Assembly: GCA_022605955.1 (NCBI GenBank)
Contig: JAKCOZ010000014.1
Span: 17,924,001-17,988,000, forward strand
Length of the DNA stretch: 64,000 nucleotides
Reading direction: 5' to 3'
From: Rallus limicola
Taxonomy: Eukaryota > Chordata > Aves > Gruiformes > Rallidae
Position numbers and translations under genes: made by a program
The notes under the pieces: generated by a model
Databases searched by the model: none
Told to the model about the DNA's origin: nothing
What the model saw: the letters and a program-made list of their open reading frames with translations, nothing else
Shown here: piece after piece, positions 36,819 through 50,700 of the stretch
Position numbering within the stretch: position 1 is the first letter of the stretch
Layout of the letters: each line of letters starts with the position of its first letter

Positions 36819-37775
36819 AGCACAAGGGACAGCTGATCTATCAGAGACTGCCATAGAAATAAAATGTAAACTGGTATTATTTTAAATATTTTTTTGTTCT
36901 GAATGGTATATTTTTTGCTGCTAGTGCTTAAAGTAACTTTTTTTACTGATAAGATGCTGAAATTTCAATCTTCCTTATCAATTTATAGGTGTTTATTTCT
37001 GTAGTCATGTTTTTAATCGTTAAACCACTGACATTCCTTGAGAAATAGCAAGCCAGAGCTTATTAATGAATGGAGACCATTCTCTGCAAAGAAAGGAGTT
37101 TATTTTTGTTAAGAAAAGAAAAAAAAAAACAAACCAGAAAAAAAAATTCTGTTTTTTGGATGTTATTGAAGTGGAAACTCCAGTTGTTACTTCTCTGTAG
37201 TTCGTGTGTAGCCATGAAGTGGCATTGTATGTGAAAAACGCATCAGTGGAAGTAAAAGGTGGGAGGAGAGAAAAGAAACACGCTGATTCTGTAACATTAT
37301 CTCACACTGGACATCTTGTACCTCAGCAAAATGCTGACAGTGACATTTTGTTACAGGGTTTGCACCAGCCAGTGAGGTAAATATGCTTCATAGCAGAAGC
37401 ACTGGACCCCTCCATATAAAGCCACTAATTGGAGTTATACTTTCTCACTTGACTTTATTTGAAACAAATTTCAACCTCAAAATACAGATTCTAATTTTGC
37501 CAGTATTCTTAACACTAAGATAATAATCTGAAAAAGCCCTGGGAAGTTGCTAATGGAGCAGCTTTCTTGGAGAAATAAGTTATTCTAGATGTTTTTGTCT
37601 CCTTTCTTATTGTAACCTCACCAGAAAACAGCTTACTTCTCTCAAGTCTTTTGCATGTAGTCCTCTGTCTTGCATTATCTGGAAGCCTCTCAATAGTGCA
37701 TTCTGCTTGTTTGTCTGTCCTTGTTCATATGTGTGTTGTATTTTACTCCAAATAAAACCATTATGTTTTCAAACA
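36819..37775 (+). other. LZTFL1: LZTFL1 3' UTR
   Basis: The sequence after the TAA is AT-rich, with A and T runs. Two AATAAA signals occur: a proximal one at 36858-36863, about 40 bp after the stop, and a distal one at 37751-37756 preceded by 'gtgtgttgtattttact'. Short and long 3' UTR forms are therefore plausible. The end is inferred, not observed. Confidence 0.55.
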
Positions 37776-39384
37776 CTTAATCTTTAAGAAGCTGAGGTTT
37801 TTTATAGGAATGTTTTATATAGCAGCTTTTTTCTTTCCTTTCCCCAAATAGCTGTAGAAAGGAGTGGCAGATAGCATTTCCAGCAAGATTCTTTACTAAC
37901 ATGTAAATCACAGGTTCGTGCCCAAAGCCACACCACATCAAACAGCTGTTTAAAAGAAAAAGTGTGCCAGAGGCTGGGAAAAGGCTGGTGTGTGTGTGCT
38001 ACAGACTCTGGCATTCAACAGTGCTGGTCTCAGGAGCTGCTGGAACAGAAACGGGTCATATTTTCCTCATTCTTTCTCAAGCAGGCAAAGCTGTTCAAGT
38101 TGCTTAAGCAGTGATGCCCCAGCCCAATCTGCCATTCATTTGTAGTCTAGAAGTCCTTTTGCTGTCCTTTTTCCCCCCTGGCTAAGCAGGTTTGGTTTGG
38201 GATAAGCCCTGTGTCTGTAGCATGGTATGGCTGTAGCACGATAGTAGGGCTTTATGAGGTGACGTGCTCCTTGTGCAGTGTCATAAATTCATGATGGGGT
38301 TTATTTTGCCCCTTGTACAGTCACTAAAATGTTAAGTTCTTAATAGAGACGTACCAGTGCGCTTTCTGGCCTGTGTTTGCTCAGAGCAGTTATGTTGAAG
38401 CCAACAGGAGTACTTGTCTGGGTAATACTGTGTTTTTCTATGTGACAATACTCCTCGTAATGAGATCAGGTACTGTTTCTAAAATGGCAGGTACAGGTGC
38501 AGAAAAGCAGATAATCTCATAACTTCTGGCTGTTTATTTCCCTTTCCTGATGAATCTTTTAGCTCTTAAGTTAGCTAGAATATTGTCTCTGTGCTAGGCC
38601 TTTGTTACCTGCTTTAGAGGCCGTTTCAGCAAGGAAGTCTACAGTCGACCTCAGAATATGGATAAATCTCAATGATATCAAGTTGGCTGTAGGCAGGTGT
38701 GGTTACAGACCTTGTTACCTGCTAAAACGAGCAAGGCAAACCTTGTAGGGAGCTGTGCAGTGCAAAATGGAGACACTGACTTCAGTTACCTGCTGTTTAG
38801 TGAGTATGAGATCAGCGTGACGCTGTCGTTGTTTTGCGTTGCACAACAGATGGCTAAGGTAAAGGTTCTGTGTGAAGCCTTCAAAGACAAATACATCATC
38901 TGTCAGAGATGAGGAACCTGCCAAAGCAGCGTTACATCTATTTTGTTGAGTTAGGTACAATGTTTTGAAGCTGGAGATGACACCTGAACCTTTCCTGAAT
39001 GTGTCTGAATTTTCCAAAACTTCACTTCTTTTCCCTGAAGCATAAATTCTAATTTTGTTTTTACCAGCCTTTGTTTTTTTGGAAGTCCATTATACTGCTC
39101 AAATAGACATCATCCATTTTTTTTTTTTTTCACTTCAGCTGTTGATTCCCTAATTGTGCCTGAAAGGAATGTTTAAAAAGAACATTTCTCTTGAACTGGC
39201 TGATCTGAAGGAATCAAATCTCTTTCAAGATGGATGGGTTGTTTTTTTTGTTCTTTCACTTGCAAACTGAAATGTATTTTCTGCAGGAATGAAATCTGGG
39301 CAGCTCAGCTGTGCTGGTATTGATTGTGACAGCAAACAACCAACTCTGAGATGTAAGTTTGACTTGAATTCAGTGGTTGGTTAT
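37776..39384. other. Intergenic LZTFL1-SLC6A20, left part
   Basis: This is unique sequence with no recognised gene. Two overlapping ORFs, 38697-38912 (+) and 38715-39017 (-), lack domain features. A poly(T) run lies at about 39116-39130. Confidence 0.6.
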
Positions 39385-39797
39385 TGTTGTTTAACCCCAT
39401 GGCAGCTAAACCAGCCCCAGTGGGATGAGGGAGAGAACTGAAAAAAATAAAACTCAGGGCTGAGATAAAACCAGTTTGGTTGGACAGAAAAGGAAGAGGA
39501 TAGTGATAAAAGAATGCAGAAAACACGTGATGCACAGCACAATTGCTCACCAACTGCTGATTGATGCCCAGCTACTTCCCCAGCCAACTCCCCCCTGCTC
39601 CCTGCTTATATACTGAGCATGACATGGAATATCCCTTTCACCAGTTGGAGTCTGCTGTCCTGGCTGTGTCCCCTTGATGCTTCTTGTGCAGAAGGCTCAT
39701 GCCTGAGAAATCCTTCCCTTAGTTGTAAACACTGCTCAGCAGCAGTGGATAAGAGCTCTTTTTTTTAATGTCCTAATATAAATACTAATATCTAACA
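39385..39797 (-). mobile_element. Avian ERVL-type solo LTR, antisense
   Basis: It starts TGTTGTTTAACCCC followed by 'ggcagctaaaccagcccc', 'agtgggatgagggagagaa', 'gttgctcaccaactgctga'-like text, 'tatactgagcatgacatgg' and 'gtcctggctgtgtcccc'. This is the reverse complement of a widespread avian ERVL LTR, so the element lies on the minus strand. The tentative right end is ..TCTAACA at 39797. Flanking GTTAT (39380-39384) and GTTAC (39798-39802) could be a 5-bp target-site duplication with one mismatch. No internal retroviral genes are present. Confidence 0.75.
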
Positions 39798-39802
39798 GTT
39801 AC

Positions 39803-42344
39803 ATGGCAAATGCCCCTCTTTATTTGATAGACCAGTGTAAGGACAGGTGCAATTTGGACATTTCCCACGTACCTTGCCATTGGGGAACTCACAGTCATCT
39901 GCCAAGCACTTAGATTTCAATCCCACTAAACCATTCTTAAGAATCCTCAGTTTGATTTCCCCCTTCTGGTAGCATCAGCAGCTGCTCTTGGCTTCTGCAT
40001 GATAATAAATGCTGCCAGTCCACAGCCAAACGGTTCTTGCTGCCTCAGGGAACAAATGTGAGTCATCTTGGGGTGTCAGGTAGCTAAATGGATCAAACTT
40101 TGAAAGCTTGAGCCATTCTAGGATACTGGGCCTTTTAAAACACATTAAAAACAACTTGGAGGTAAGTTTGTATGTGAGCAGGTAAGAATTGCTATCAAAA
40201 TCATTATTGTAAGTGTTCCTAACGGGCTTTGAGCAGAGGATGTGACCACAGGACGAGTTACTCTGTTAGTTTTGACAATGTCCCAGTGAACGCACTGGTC
40301 TGGGGTTCCTGCCCTGCAGAACCCTTCCTGAAGGCACCTAGATGTGCCCTCCCTACCAGGCTCCTCTCAGACATTCCCTGAAACATTAAGCAGCCTATTT
40401 GGGTCAACTCTTCTCTAAATAAAGGTAGGTAGATGCATGACATTCTGTTTTAGCAGTCTTAATATCTAGGGACTTTTGGGGCTTTTCAATATTTTTTTAA
40501 TAATTGTATTTCAGAAGCTGTTACTGTAGTGTCTTGGAGTGTCATAGTGGTGGTGGTGCTGAGTGGTTGGTGCAGGACTCTTGACAGGACGGCTCATGAC
40601 TGACAGCTGCTGGTGAACAAGATTGCTGCTCAGAGACCTCCCCAAACAAGCTTTGACAAGAGAGAAAGTATGAGCTGGCAGAAGACTAGCAGGAGACCTG
40701 ACTGAATAGGTCAGGTACCATTTTGATTTTAGGCAGGTGCCAGTTTGTGGCTCTTTTGTTTTACAGAGGCCAGTGTTTGAGGCCTGGGTGAAGTGGGTGC
40801 AGGCCTGCATCAGAACTGTGCTGAGTGTTGCTTCATGGAGGGAGCACCCTAAACAGCCACAGGGTCTGAATCTGGGCAGAGCTGTGGTGCTAAAGGCAAG
40901 CAAGCAAGATAAAAAAGGGCACTCATCTCAGGCTGCTTTTCATGGGAGACTGAGGTAACGCCGAATAGTTTAAGGGTGATGAAGGGGCTAGATATGACTT
41001 CAGGATACAGACCTCAAGGACATCGTTGATGGCTTGGAGCTAAGCAGCAAGTAGTAGTGATGAGCTGGAAGGAGTAATTGAAATCCTAATAATTACTTTG
41101 AGGAGTAACTTTAATCTCCAATTACATGTAGAGCAATCACCCAACAGTTGCAATGGCCTATGAATTGTCAAAGGTCTGGAAAATTCTTCTGAAGAGAGTT
41201 GGAGCTTGGAATACCAACAGTGTGAACAGTGAATCCAAACAGAAAAGCCATATGTGGGAACTGCTACTCTCTTGGCTGTACGTCTGCTTCTCTTGAAAGA
41301 TCACTAAACATCTTCAGAGGCTGTAGAGACTCCTCCATCACTTCCCTTTGGTAATCACTAACATGCTAACAGCCAGCAAGTTACCATTTGGAAGGGAGTG
41401 TCTCCAGCAGTGGCAGATACTAAATGCTAGAGCTTGTTCCTGCTGACACTTTGTCACCCTCCTACATCTCTGGTTCAGCAAGGAAAGCCCAGAGGGTTTG
41501 CTTTTAAATCTAAGGGTTATAGTCATACATGTTGGATGTAGCATAATACAGTTCAGGCCACATGGCAGAATTATCTCAGCATTGTCTATTCCAGATTTCT
41601 TCCACTGCTGCTTGTTACTCCTCCCTTGTTTCTGTCTGTCTTGACAACAGATCTGTTAAACTTTTCTACCACCCCTGAATCGCAGTCCCAAAAGCGTTGC
41701 TTGGACTCCAGGCTCTCTTTTTGTTTGCATTTTAAGTAGTTGGGAGAAGCTTCTCACTGTCCTGGCATGAAGAGGTTCAAGCCCATGATTTTCAGTCAGT
41801 ACCTTCACCTACGTACTTCCAGTTTTCCTTCAGTGAGAAATGGGATTCTCTGCTTTGTTTACCAGCTTCTGATTGGGTTTACACAGGGCAGGGCTCATGC
41901 TGACCCACCCGTCCCAGGCCTGCTGTGGAGCTGAACCTCTACTCTTTCTTACCCACTTCCCCCAAGACCCATGCTCTCAATTTTGTTAGGTACTTAGGGG
42001 GGGAAAATTCTTTAACATGAGCAGTGAAATGATTGAAAGTTCTTGCATCTATTAGAGGCTTGTCTTTGTCCCTGAAGATAAAGCCCAAGTCCTCCCCCAA
42101 CCCAAATGAAGGAAGTTCAGAGGAAATAAAAACCTTGAATAGCATCAGAAACAGCATATTGATTGTCTGAGGCATGCATGGAACATCCCACAGCCAGAAT
42201 TCCTGAGTGTTACCTGGTTTAATATATTTAAAGCCAGTCTCTCAAGGAGCCACTGGATGACAGGCACTTCACTGGGTGCCTGCGTCCAGCATTGACTTAA
42301 AAAAACCCTCCTAGTTCTTTGTGATGTGAGCTGTTTACAAGGCT
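39803..42344. other. Intergenic LZTFL1-SLC6A20, middle part
   Basis: No gene is recognised. The ORF at 40511-40903 (-) has no recognisable domain or splice context. Confidence 0.55.
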
Positions 42345-42635
42345 TATCAGTCAGCCTCTTTTCAGTGGTCTGTGGGCACAGGACAAGGGGCAATGGCTGC
42401 AAGTTGGAGCACAGGAAGTTCCGCACCAACATGGGGAAGAACTTTTTCACAGTGAGGGTGACAGAGCCCTGGGACAGGCTGCCCAGGGGGTTGTGGAGTC
42501 TCCTTCTCTGGAGAGATTCAAGCTCCATCTGGACGCCTCCCTGTGCAACCTGTCCTAGGGACCCTGCTTTAGCAGGGGGGTTGGACCCGATGATCTCTGG
42601 AGGTCCCTTCCAACCCCTACAGTTCTGTGATTCTA
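42345..42635 (+). mobile_element. CR1 LINE 3' fragment
   Basis: 'cacaggacaaggggcaatgg' is followed by 'gtgacagagccctgggacag', 'gctgcccagggggttgtgg', 'ttggacccgatgatctctgg' and 'tcccttccaacccctacag'. The + translation shows FRTNMGKNFFTVRVTEPW and DRLPRGLW, from the end of CR1 ORF2. The 189-aa minus ORF over this region is only its antisense shadow. Confidence 0.9.
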
Positions 42636-42639
42636 ACAT

Positions 42640-44580
42640 TTGTGAGAGAGGCAAGGATTCATTTCGTTGCCTCTGAACTTCCTGACCGAGCCTGACTCGT
42701 GCCAAGGACAGCACACCGCTCCGCCTGCACAGCCACCCCAGTCCATTAGTAAACTATTCTGAAATGTAATGGGAAAGAGGTACAGAGCCAAGGAGATGTT
42801 TAACTTGATTATGCTCATCAAGAGCAGTAATCTATTCACACCGAAGCATCCTGGGTGCTAGCAATGTGCTGTTTTTAGGTCTGTCCTGCCTGTGAGTTAT
42901 TAAATGCTCTCAGTTACTTATAAGCCTCATTTGTAAGAAAGCCCCCAGTCAGTGATGGGCACTTAACTTTTTGATAACTTGCAAATGTGTGAGGTGGGAC
43001 AGCTAACGTACCTGTAGCTTCTCAGCTTGTGTCCCTCAGTTTAAAAGCTTACGGATCTAAATTTAACTACTTTGGATTTTTCCTTCCAGCAGAGCTGAGG
43101 GTTACCCATGAGATGCATATCTGGGGCTAGCTGTTGTCTTGCAGTTCCACAGGCAAGGAGAGAACTGTAAGGATGCTGCAGAGGAGCCATGAGTTCCCTC
43201 GCAGCTCTACTCTGGGAGAGTTTGGCAAACCCTGGTGCTTTTCCAATGACAGCCTCCATTTCTAGCAGCACCATAACACGCCATGAGGAATGGATTCACT
43301 TATGGGAGATGCCTAAACCTGTTCCAAGTCAGCTTTTCTAGCACGCAAAACAGTGGCATCCCACTTTTTGTGACCTTGCTACTGCAGGTGGCTGGTCAGC
43401 AAGCCCCCCTGAGCGGTTCTGTTCGGTCTCAACAACCCTGCATGATGTTACTCTGCAGTTTGGGCTGGTGTCCAAAGGCCCCATGGTAGGGGTTGTCACC
43501 TGTACCCACAGCTGGATGCCTCAGCTCTGCCAGTGCCTGCCAGGATGCTGGAGCAGCACACACAGCACTGGCAGGGAGCGAACTGCTGGCCCTGGAGGAA
43601 TGTGACTGACAGCAGCTGAGTGGCTCTTACTTATAAAACAGACCTGAAAGGTACCTGGTACTGGGGGGAAAAAGCAACCAACCAAAACCTGTTTAGATGG
43701 AGGAAGGAAGTTGAGTCCTTGGATTAGTTCAGCCCCTTTTTTGCTGCTATGGATGATGCTGGTAGCCTCCTTTGCTGGGAGACCCAGCTGAAGTGGTTGA
43801 GCTCAAAGCCCCCTTGTCAGGGGCCTCAGCAAACAGGGTTCAAGTTCAGACCTGGCATCTCAGTGTGTGTTCAGTTGACCCAAAGGTTTCCTAGGTCCTT
43901 CTGCCTCCTCAACAGGCCACAGGCACCTTTTCCCAGTGGCCTTTGTGTGTATTTGGTCCGTGCTGCTTAACAATGCTTTAAAACAGCAGCCCCTGAGAAC
44001 CCATCTGCCACAGTGGGGCTCAAGCGTGAAGGTAAGTGGAAAGAGAGTGGGCTGTTTCCCACCCTCACACACGCACAGCACATGTAGAGGGGACAGTAGT
44101 ATTCCCAGAGGATCAAACTTGGGAGTTTAACTCAAGGCTGCAGTGGGCTGGGGACCCGCATGGCTGTGAGGGACTGTTTCAAGGTAACTTTTGGAACTGG
44201 AGATTGTGCTGGGCTGGTTGGGGTGAGCACCAGGGTGCAAGCAATGGGATACTTGTGGATCTGTTTAGGGAATAAAAGCTAGATCTGACACTCACTAAGC
44301 CCAGTCTTAATGGTGCGGGAACCCCTCCCCAGTGCTGTCGAATCCACGCTGGTGCCTCACACAGACAGATGCCACCCCTGGGAGTTCCCATTTTGAATAC
44401 CAAGCTTCAGTGCCAGTGTTGTTTCTTCCCTCTGTCAAGCCAACACGTGAGCTGGTAAAAATCCCTGAGCTCACATCCTTCCCAGAAATGCCAGTCAAAA
44501 CCCGAGCAGCTATTCACCCAAAGTACCACTTTTATAGTTCTGTGTGTCTATAATCTATTTACCAGCATTCCTACTTCAGT
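42640..44580. other. Intergenic DNA upstream of SLC6A20
   Basis: This stretch holds moderately GC-rich unique sequence with several short ORFs and no recognised domain. It probably contains distal SLC6A20 regulatory DNA and any 5' non-coding exon, which I cannot place. Confidence 0.5.
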
Positions 44581-44597
44581 ATGTGCCTGTTAATAAG

Positions 44598-44610
44598 ATT
44601 AGTAATTAAA
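44598..44610 (-). promoter_or_regulatory. HNF1-like site upstream of SLC6A20 (weak)
   Basis: On the minus strand TTTAATTACTAAT resembles the HNF1 palindrome GTTAATNATTAAC with three mismatches. It lies about 150 bp upstream of the SLC6A20 ATG. HNF1 drives kidney and intestine transporter genes, so the position is suggestive, but the match is imperfect. Confidence 0.25.
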
Positions 44611-44758
44611 AAGCTTGATAGGAATTGGCAAGCATAGCTTCTCCGCCTCTCCCTCCCCTCCAAGCCGGGCTGGCGTGGAGTCTGAGGCAGGGCTGGCAGA
44701 GTCCCTCAGGGAGTGAAGGCAGGAAGGCTCTGCTGAACCCTCTGCCCGCAAGCAGGCA

Positions 44759-47700
44759 ATGGAGAAATCCCGGCCGCTGTGGGACAACCCCCTGCAGTTC
44801 GTTTTCGCCTGCATTTCCTATGCTGTGGGGCTGGGCAATGTGTGGAGGTTTCCATACTTATGTCAGATGTATGGAGGAGGTAAGTGCAGCATGTGTTTCT
44901 TGCTTCCCCTGAGGAGGAGTGTGGCAAGCTTTAAACCTCAAAATATGTTGTCCGTGCTAACGCTCTGTCCACCCAGGAAGGCCCGGGGCAGAGTAGGAGG
45001 TCAGGCTTTCTGCTGGTGTGCAATCTCTTCTACTGCTGCTTTATTGTACGTATTGCACTGGGACAGGCTGCCCAGGGAAGTGGTGGAGTCTCTGTCCCTG
45101 GAGATATTCAAGACCCATCTGGACGCCTGTCTGTGCAGTATGAGCTAGGGAGCTGCTTTGGCAGGGGGGTTGGACCCGATGATCTCTTGAGGTCTCTTCC
45201 AACCCCTATGATTCTGTGATTCTATGATTCTTCAGCATGAAGCTTTTACCTGGCAGCTGTCCCCAGACAGCAGTCTTTGTTCCCTGGAAGTGCGGTGAAA
45301 CAGTGGGAAGGCCCATGTTTTCTGAAAGGATGGAGGGACAGTCAGAGATGTAGATCCACATGGCATTGATTTGTTACCTTCTTCCCCATGGAACCACTCT
45401 GAAGGAATCAGAAGCTAGTTCAGTTTCTTGTCAGTTCACTTGGAGCCTATCAAGGGAGGAAAATGCTGATGATAATTTAAGGATCATCTCAAAGTTGTTG
45501 TCATTAATGTGGGGTTTTTTTTACACAAAGCCTTACTTTAGGAGGTGGTAATCTGTCTGTAGACCTGCCTTGAGGCTGTCTGAAACTTCTTAATCAACAG
45601 GAGTTCCACAGCTAAAGCCTCCTGGGGAGTTCTGAAAGCAGGGAATAAATAGGTTTGGACTCCATAAAGTAATAGAAAAGAAAGTTCTTTGAAAGTTTAT
45701 CCTTCTCCTCTGTCCCAACTGGAGAAAGTACACCACCAGCCATGGATGCTCTTCCTTAGTAATCAAAAGTCAGTTAATTAGATTAATTTACAAAAAGACA
45801 CTAATCACCTCTTCTAGTATACAGCTGCCACTGGTTACTGACCAGATCTTGAGGGATCCTTATAAAAAGCCTCTCGTTTTAAGACATCCCAGCTTTACAC
45901 TGCTTCCCACACTGCATCCATTGCCACAGTGCTGGACCCATCTCGGTTGTGCGTGGAGTGACACAATGAGCATCTGCCTCAGTTGTTTCTGCTCTGCTTC
46001 CACCTCCTCTTCCTCTCCAGGAGAAACATGAGATGCTTAAGTGCCTTTTGCTTGTTTTGTTGGCTTGTGGCTTGCTTCTGAATGCACACGTGGTGGTAGG
46101 AGTTGGATCGTACTGGTTGTTGAAAAGCCAGCCCGGTGCTGGGACAGCATCTGCGCTGCTCTGGGGGATCAGGTCTGAAAAGTCCCAGTAAAGCACCAGG
46201 GGAAGTTACAGTAGAAGCAGATGCTGCCTGGAGCTTTCTCAGATGTTTCAGATAGCAGGAGTGAGAGGTGTGCAGCACCTCTGGGTATATTTCCCTACAC
46301 AAACGCTCTCGAGGGTAAAAGGACTTCACAACTGACACTGAACTCCAGCACAAAGCTGGAACTGAGAGTGTTTCTGTGCCCAGTCAAACCGTGTGGCATT
46401 AGTGCTCTGGCAAACAACCTGAAGGACAGCAAAACTCAGACACTGGGGTCTTTGCATGCTTTAATACTTCTCTTACCAGCTGTCAGCAGTGTAGCAGGTG
46501 GTGGAAATTCTCTGAAATGTAACCAAAGTTGGAATGCTCAATTAACAAGGGGAAAAAAAAAATAAATATATATATATATTTGATAAACCCAAGTATTTTC
46601 TGAAAAGCATGTCTTCTAAGAGTAGTTTCTCTACTTTTATAAGTCCTCCTGGGTTAAATTTCCCAGGGGAGAGGTGGCTCTCCCTCCTGTGAAATTAAAA
46701 CTACTGAGAGCAGGCTTTGCTTTTCTCAATTGTTTTCCACTGCCCTCTTAAAAAGGATTCAGTGACTTTCCCAGGGTTTGCAAAGCCTCATTATCAGGAA
46801 TTTAAAACCTGGATACGCCAGACACTGGGCTTAGGCGGGGGTGCCAGCTCCTGCTTTTCTCAGCATCTTCCCGGAGAGATGCAGAGAGCCAGTCCCTGTC
46901 CTGCCCAGTCGTGCAATAGAGCTCTTATCACTGATGATATTCATAAACAGGGTGATTTCTGACTTTACAACCTCCAGCTTTCCCCTTCATCAGCATATTG
47001 CCCCTCTCCTTGCTCATCTCAAGAGAGCTTGACCTGAACAGAGCAAAGGAGGGAGGGTCAAACCTCGGGGATGCGTTTGAGTCTGTTGGTAAGGAGCTGA
47101 GCCAGGCTTAAACAACTCTGGGATGGGTTTACAGCAGGGCTGGTGCTCAGCCTGCAGCAGGGACATCCCCAGGCACCCACAGGGAAGCTGAGCAGAGGTG
47201 AGGGTGTCACTGGCCAAGCTTTGGCTGGATCTGGGGCACGCTCCACTGCGGTGCCAACTCCACTGTGATGCCAGCTGCAGGGCTCTGGCCTAGGGGCTGT
47301 TTTTTGGAGGCAGTTGGCAACTGGAGGGAGTAACACTGAGTGTAAATGAGCAGGGAGGTCCATGGAGCTGCAGCTGAGGAGCTGGCTCATACAGGTGCCC
47401 TGAGTCGCTTATATATGAGGCATTTTGGTTGTACCTTTCTTGAAAAGCAGCGTCAGGGGCAAGATCTGCTTGCAAACTGGATGTGGAGCAAGGGAAGGGC
47501 TCTCAACCCTGGCACCCCCAGCTATGGAGGCCTTTGGGGTGAAAAACAAGCCTGGAGAAGCTTCCCCTCCTTGCAAGGTGGCAAAGCCAATGACAGCACT
47601 GCTGAGAAGGAGGGAAAGCCTTTGCAGAGCACCTAATGCTGATTTTCCACCCCCCTGCCATGGTACATGGCAAAAGTCCCCTCATACCCCACCCCCCACC

Positions 47701-50700
47701 CCCAGGGAACAGAGCGGCTGCCAGAGCTCTTGAACCTCTGACAGCTCCCTTGCAGCGTAGGAAGTTATCTAACAGCCTAACAAAGGGGTTGTTAATAATG
47801 ACAGAGCCAGGAGGTGGGAAATTAATTCCCAGAATAAACCGGATTATTTCTCAGTGTTTATTTCCAGTTCTTTGCCTCAGTCACTGCCTGGAGTTCATTC
47901 CTCTGTGGAGCTGCACCAAGCCCATCACCAGGAATGTTAATGCTGCAGATTAAATCCTAAATAAGAGATATTTACGTAAATATTTTTGGCTTGCTGCAAA
48001 AAGGGAAGCAGGAAAGCCTTTGCAAAAATCCAGTGCTTGGCTCAGTCAGCAGCTCCTTCTAAAGCAAGCCCCAGGTCTAAGACAAGGGGGTTATTCTTTT
48101 TCTGGCAGAAATTTAAGCCAAAGCGCATCCTGGTTTGCTGGATGGGAAGGTCCTTTCCCCTTCCCTGCTGTTCCACTTCTGCAGGAGCATCTCCCTCCGC
48201 ACTGGGGCAGCGAGGGTGAGCAGACATGGGGCAGGAGGCGGCTGTGTGCCTCTGTCCCAGGGTCTGCTCCTCAGCTGGAACACCGGGTAAAATCAGTCTT
48301 TACCTCTTTGCTGGCATCTGGGAAATCAGAGTTGAGTTTTTTGGGGGCATTGTTGTAGTTTAGGGTTGGCTTTGTTGGGGTTTTTTAAGCCCAGCCAGCC
48401 TTCAATGTTACCCAAAACTCCATCCAGCGATGACACAGCTGTTACCCTCTCATTAAGCGCTTCGGCGCTGCTGCAGAACACTGTGCCCCCAGTCCCCTTG
48501 TCCCTTTCTCTCATTATCTTTTACAAAGTTTGGCTGCTGGTTAGTTACTCGTTAACAGCCCCAGCCCCGAACATTGCTCAAGCCGCCCGTGAAGCACCTG
48601 GGCAGCCCCTCAGTGACAGAGGAGGTGGCAGCCAGCACAGGCACAGTTTAACAGCAGAAATCCCAGCATTGCCAAATGTCTGTGGAAAATCTCCTGTGCC
48701 CAGGTGTTCGGTGCCCACAGGGATCCGGGATGTCACCTGAAACCCCACAAGTTGTCCCTCAATTTTCAAGGTCACCAAACAGGAGACAACTCCAACCCAC
48801 CTCCTGGGACACTGATGGGGCGGTGATCTGACCAGAAACCTAGTGTTTGTTAGGCTGCTGAGCTGCTGGAGGCTGCCTCTTAGGTTATTTCTTTTTGTAG
48901 GTGGCTTTTTGATCCCATATTTTATCATGCTGATCGCCGAGGGGATGCCACTGCTTTACCTGGAGCTGGCCGTGGGGCAGCGCATGCGCCAGGGCAGCAT
49001 CGGCGCCTGGAAAATAATAAGCCCTTACCTCTGCGGTGTCGGTAGGTTCTTGGCTTCCTTCTTTAAGTGCCCAGGGGAAAACATGGGTGATTGTTTTATT
49101 GAATGGAGAGTTTTGTCTTTCAGAGAAGAAATCGGGCGGGAACTGGGGCTGTACTGGGTCTCAGCAGGCTGAGCAAAGTGGTTACCCAGGCACACACCTC
49201 CCCTACCCACCCCTTCCTCCCCAGCATGCACTCACCCCATCCCTCCCAGGGTGTTGGGGCTAGACCCTGTCTCACTTTACCAGCTCCCTGGGCACAGGGA
49301 TGTGAGTCCCCCTGCCAAAATCCCAGTGTGAGGGCCAGCGCTTAACCCAGCTTCTAGGGCTGCCCACGCTGAGCTTTGACCCCAAAGTTTTATCATCTTG
49401 ACAAACTCTGTGCTGAGTGATAAAACAGTGCCTTAATTTCCTACCAGTGCTGTCTACAGTTCACCAATCTCTTAGCCGTGTTCTTAAGTTACTCAGTTCC
49501 CCTGATGCCCAAACCACCCCTAACTTGCTCACATGCACATTTTGTTTCTCACAATCCACTGAATATTCACTCCCCAGGTGCTAAAATATAAAATCTGGCC
49601 CAGGTTCAACCTGAGGCTGTGGTGGCAGGGGCATGGTCTCTGCACAGGGCCCTGGGGATTGTCACTGACTGAGCTCCTCCCTCTGTGCTCACAGGGGTCG
49701 CCAGTGTTGTTGTCTCCTTCTTCCTCTCCATGTATTACAATGTGATAAATGCCTGGGCCTTCTGGTACCTCTTCCACTCCTTCCAGGTAGGTGGGTGCCC
49801 AGTGGCATGACTCAGCCCCTGCTGTGGCTGCAGAAGGTCACGGTGGCTTTGCAGCAGTGCTGGATGTTGTCCGGCACCATCCTCAGCTGACGAGGAATAA
49901 ATGCTCCCAAAACCCACACACAGAGCTTTTCTGGGGTGAGAAAATGAGGTTGGTATGTCTCTCTCCAGGGCGATGCCAGAAGCATCAGGGTTTCCTCTCT
50001 AAATGCAAAGCACAATGGGCTTACATGGGCCTTTGTGGCCAGTGTCCTGCACCCTGGGGTGAGCCTGTCCAAGGGCAGGGGAGGGGATCAAGAGGGTCAC
50101 CTCCAGGGAAGGGAGGCAGAGAGTGTCTGTCCATGGGGTAGGGTCATCCCCGGGGGAGAGGGACAGAAGAGATCATCCATGGGGAGAGGGTTACCCCCAG
50201 CCCCAGCAGTACAAGTTCACCTTCATCCCCTGCAGCGCTCTGGCTCTCCCTGCTATGCAGATGGTGGGCACTCAGCCCATGTCCCTCCTCTCCCTCGCAG
50301 GACCCACTGCCGTGGGCCGCATGCCCCCTGAACAGCAACCGCACTGGCTACGAGGAGGAGTGTGAGAAGACGTCGTCCACCCAGTACTTCTGGTACCGGC
50401 AGACCCTGAACATCTCTCCGTCACTGGACGCCAGCGGGAGCGTGCAGTGGGAGCAGGCACTCTGCCTGACGCTGGCCTGGCTGGTGGTCTACCTCTGCAT
50501 CCTCAGAGGCACCGAGTCCACCGGCAAGGTGAGAGGCGGGGGCAGCCTCGCAGAGCCCCGGCAGGCCGCAGGGAGGGGAAAGGACTGACAAAATGGCAGC
50601 GGCCACGGCTGCTGTTACCTGGGGTTATCCCAGGCGTCTCCCTCGGAGCAGCTGCCCTTGCTGCCACTGCTGCCCTGTTAAGTTGAAATTAGATGACTTA

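Noticed and set aside
42145..42714. 189-aa minus ORF as a gene
   Set aside because: It is the antisense of a CR1 fragment and includes the reverse of CR1 tail text.
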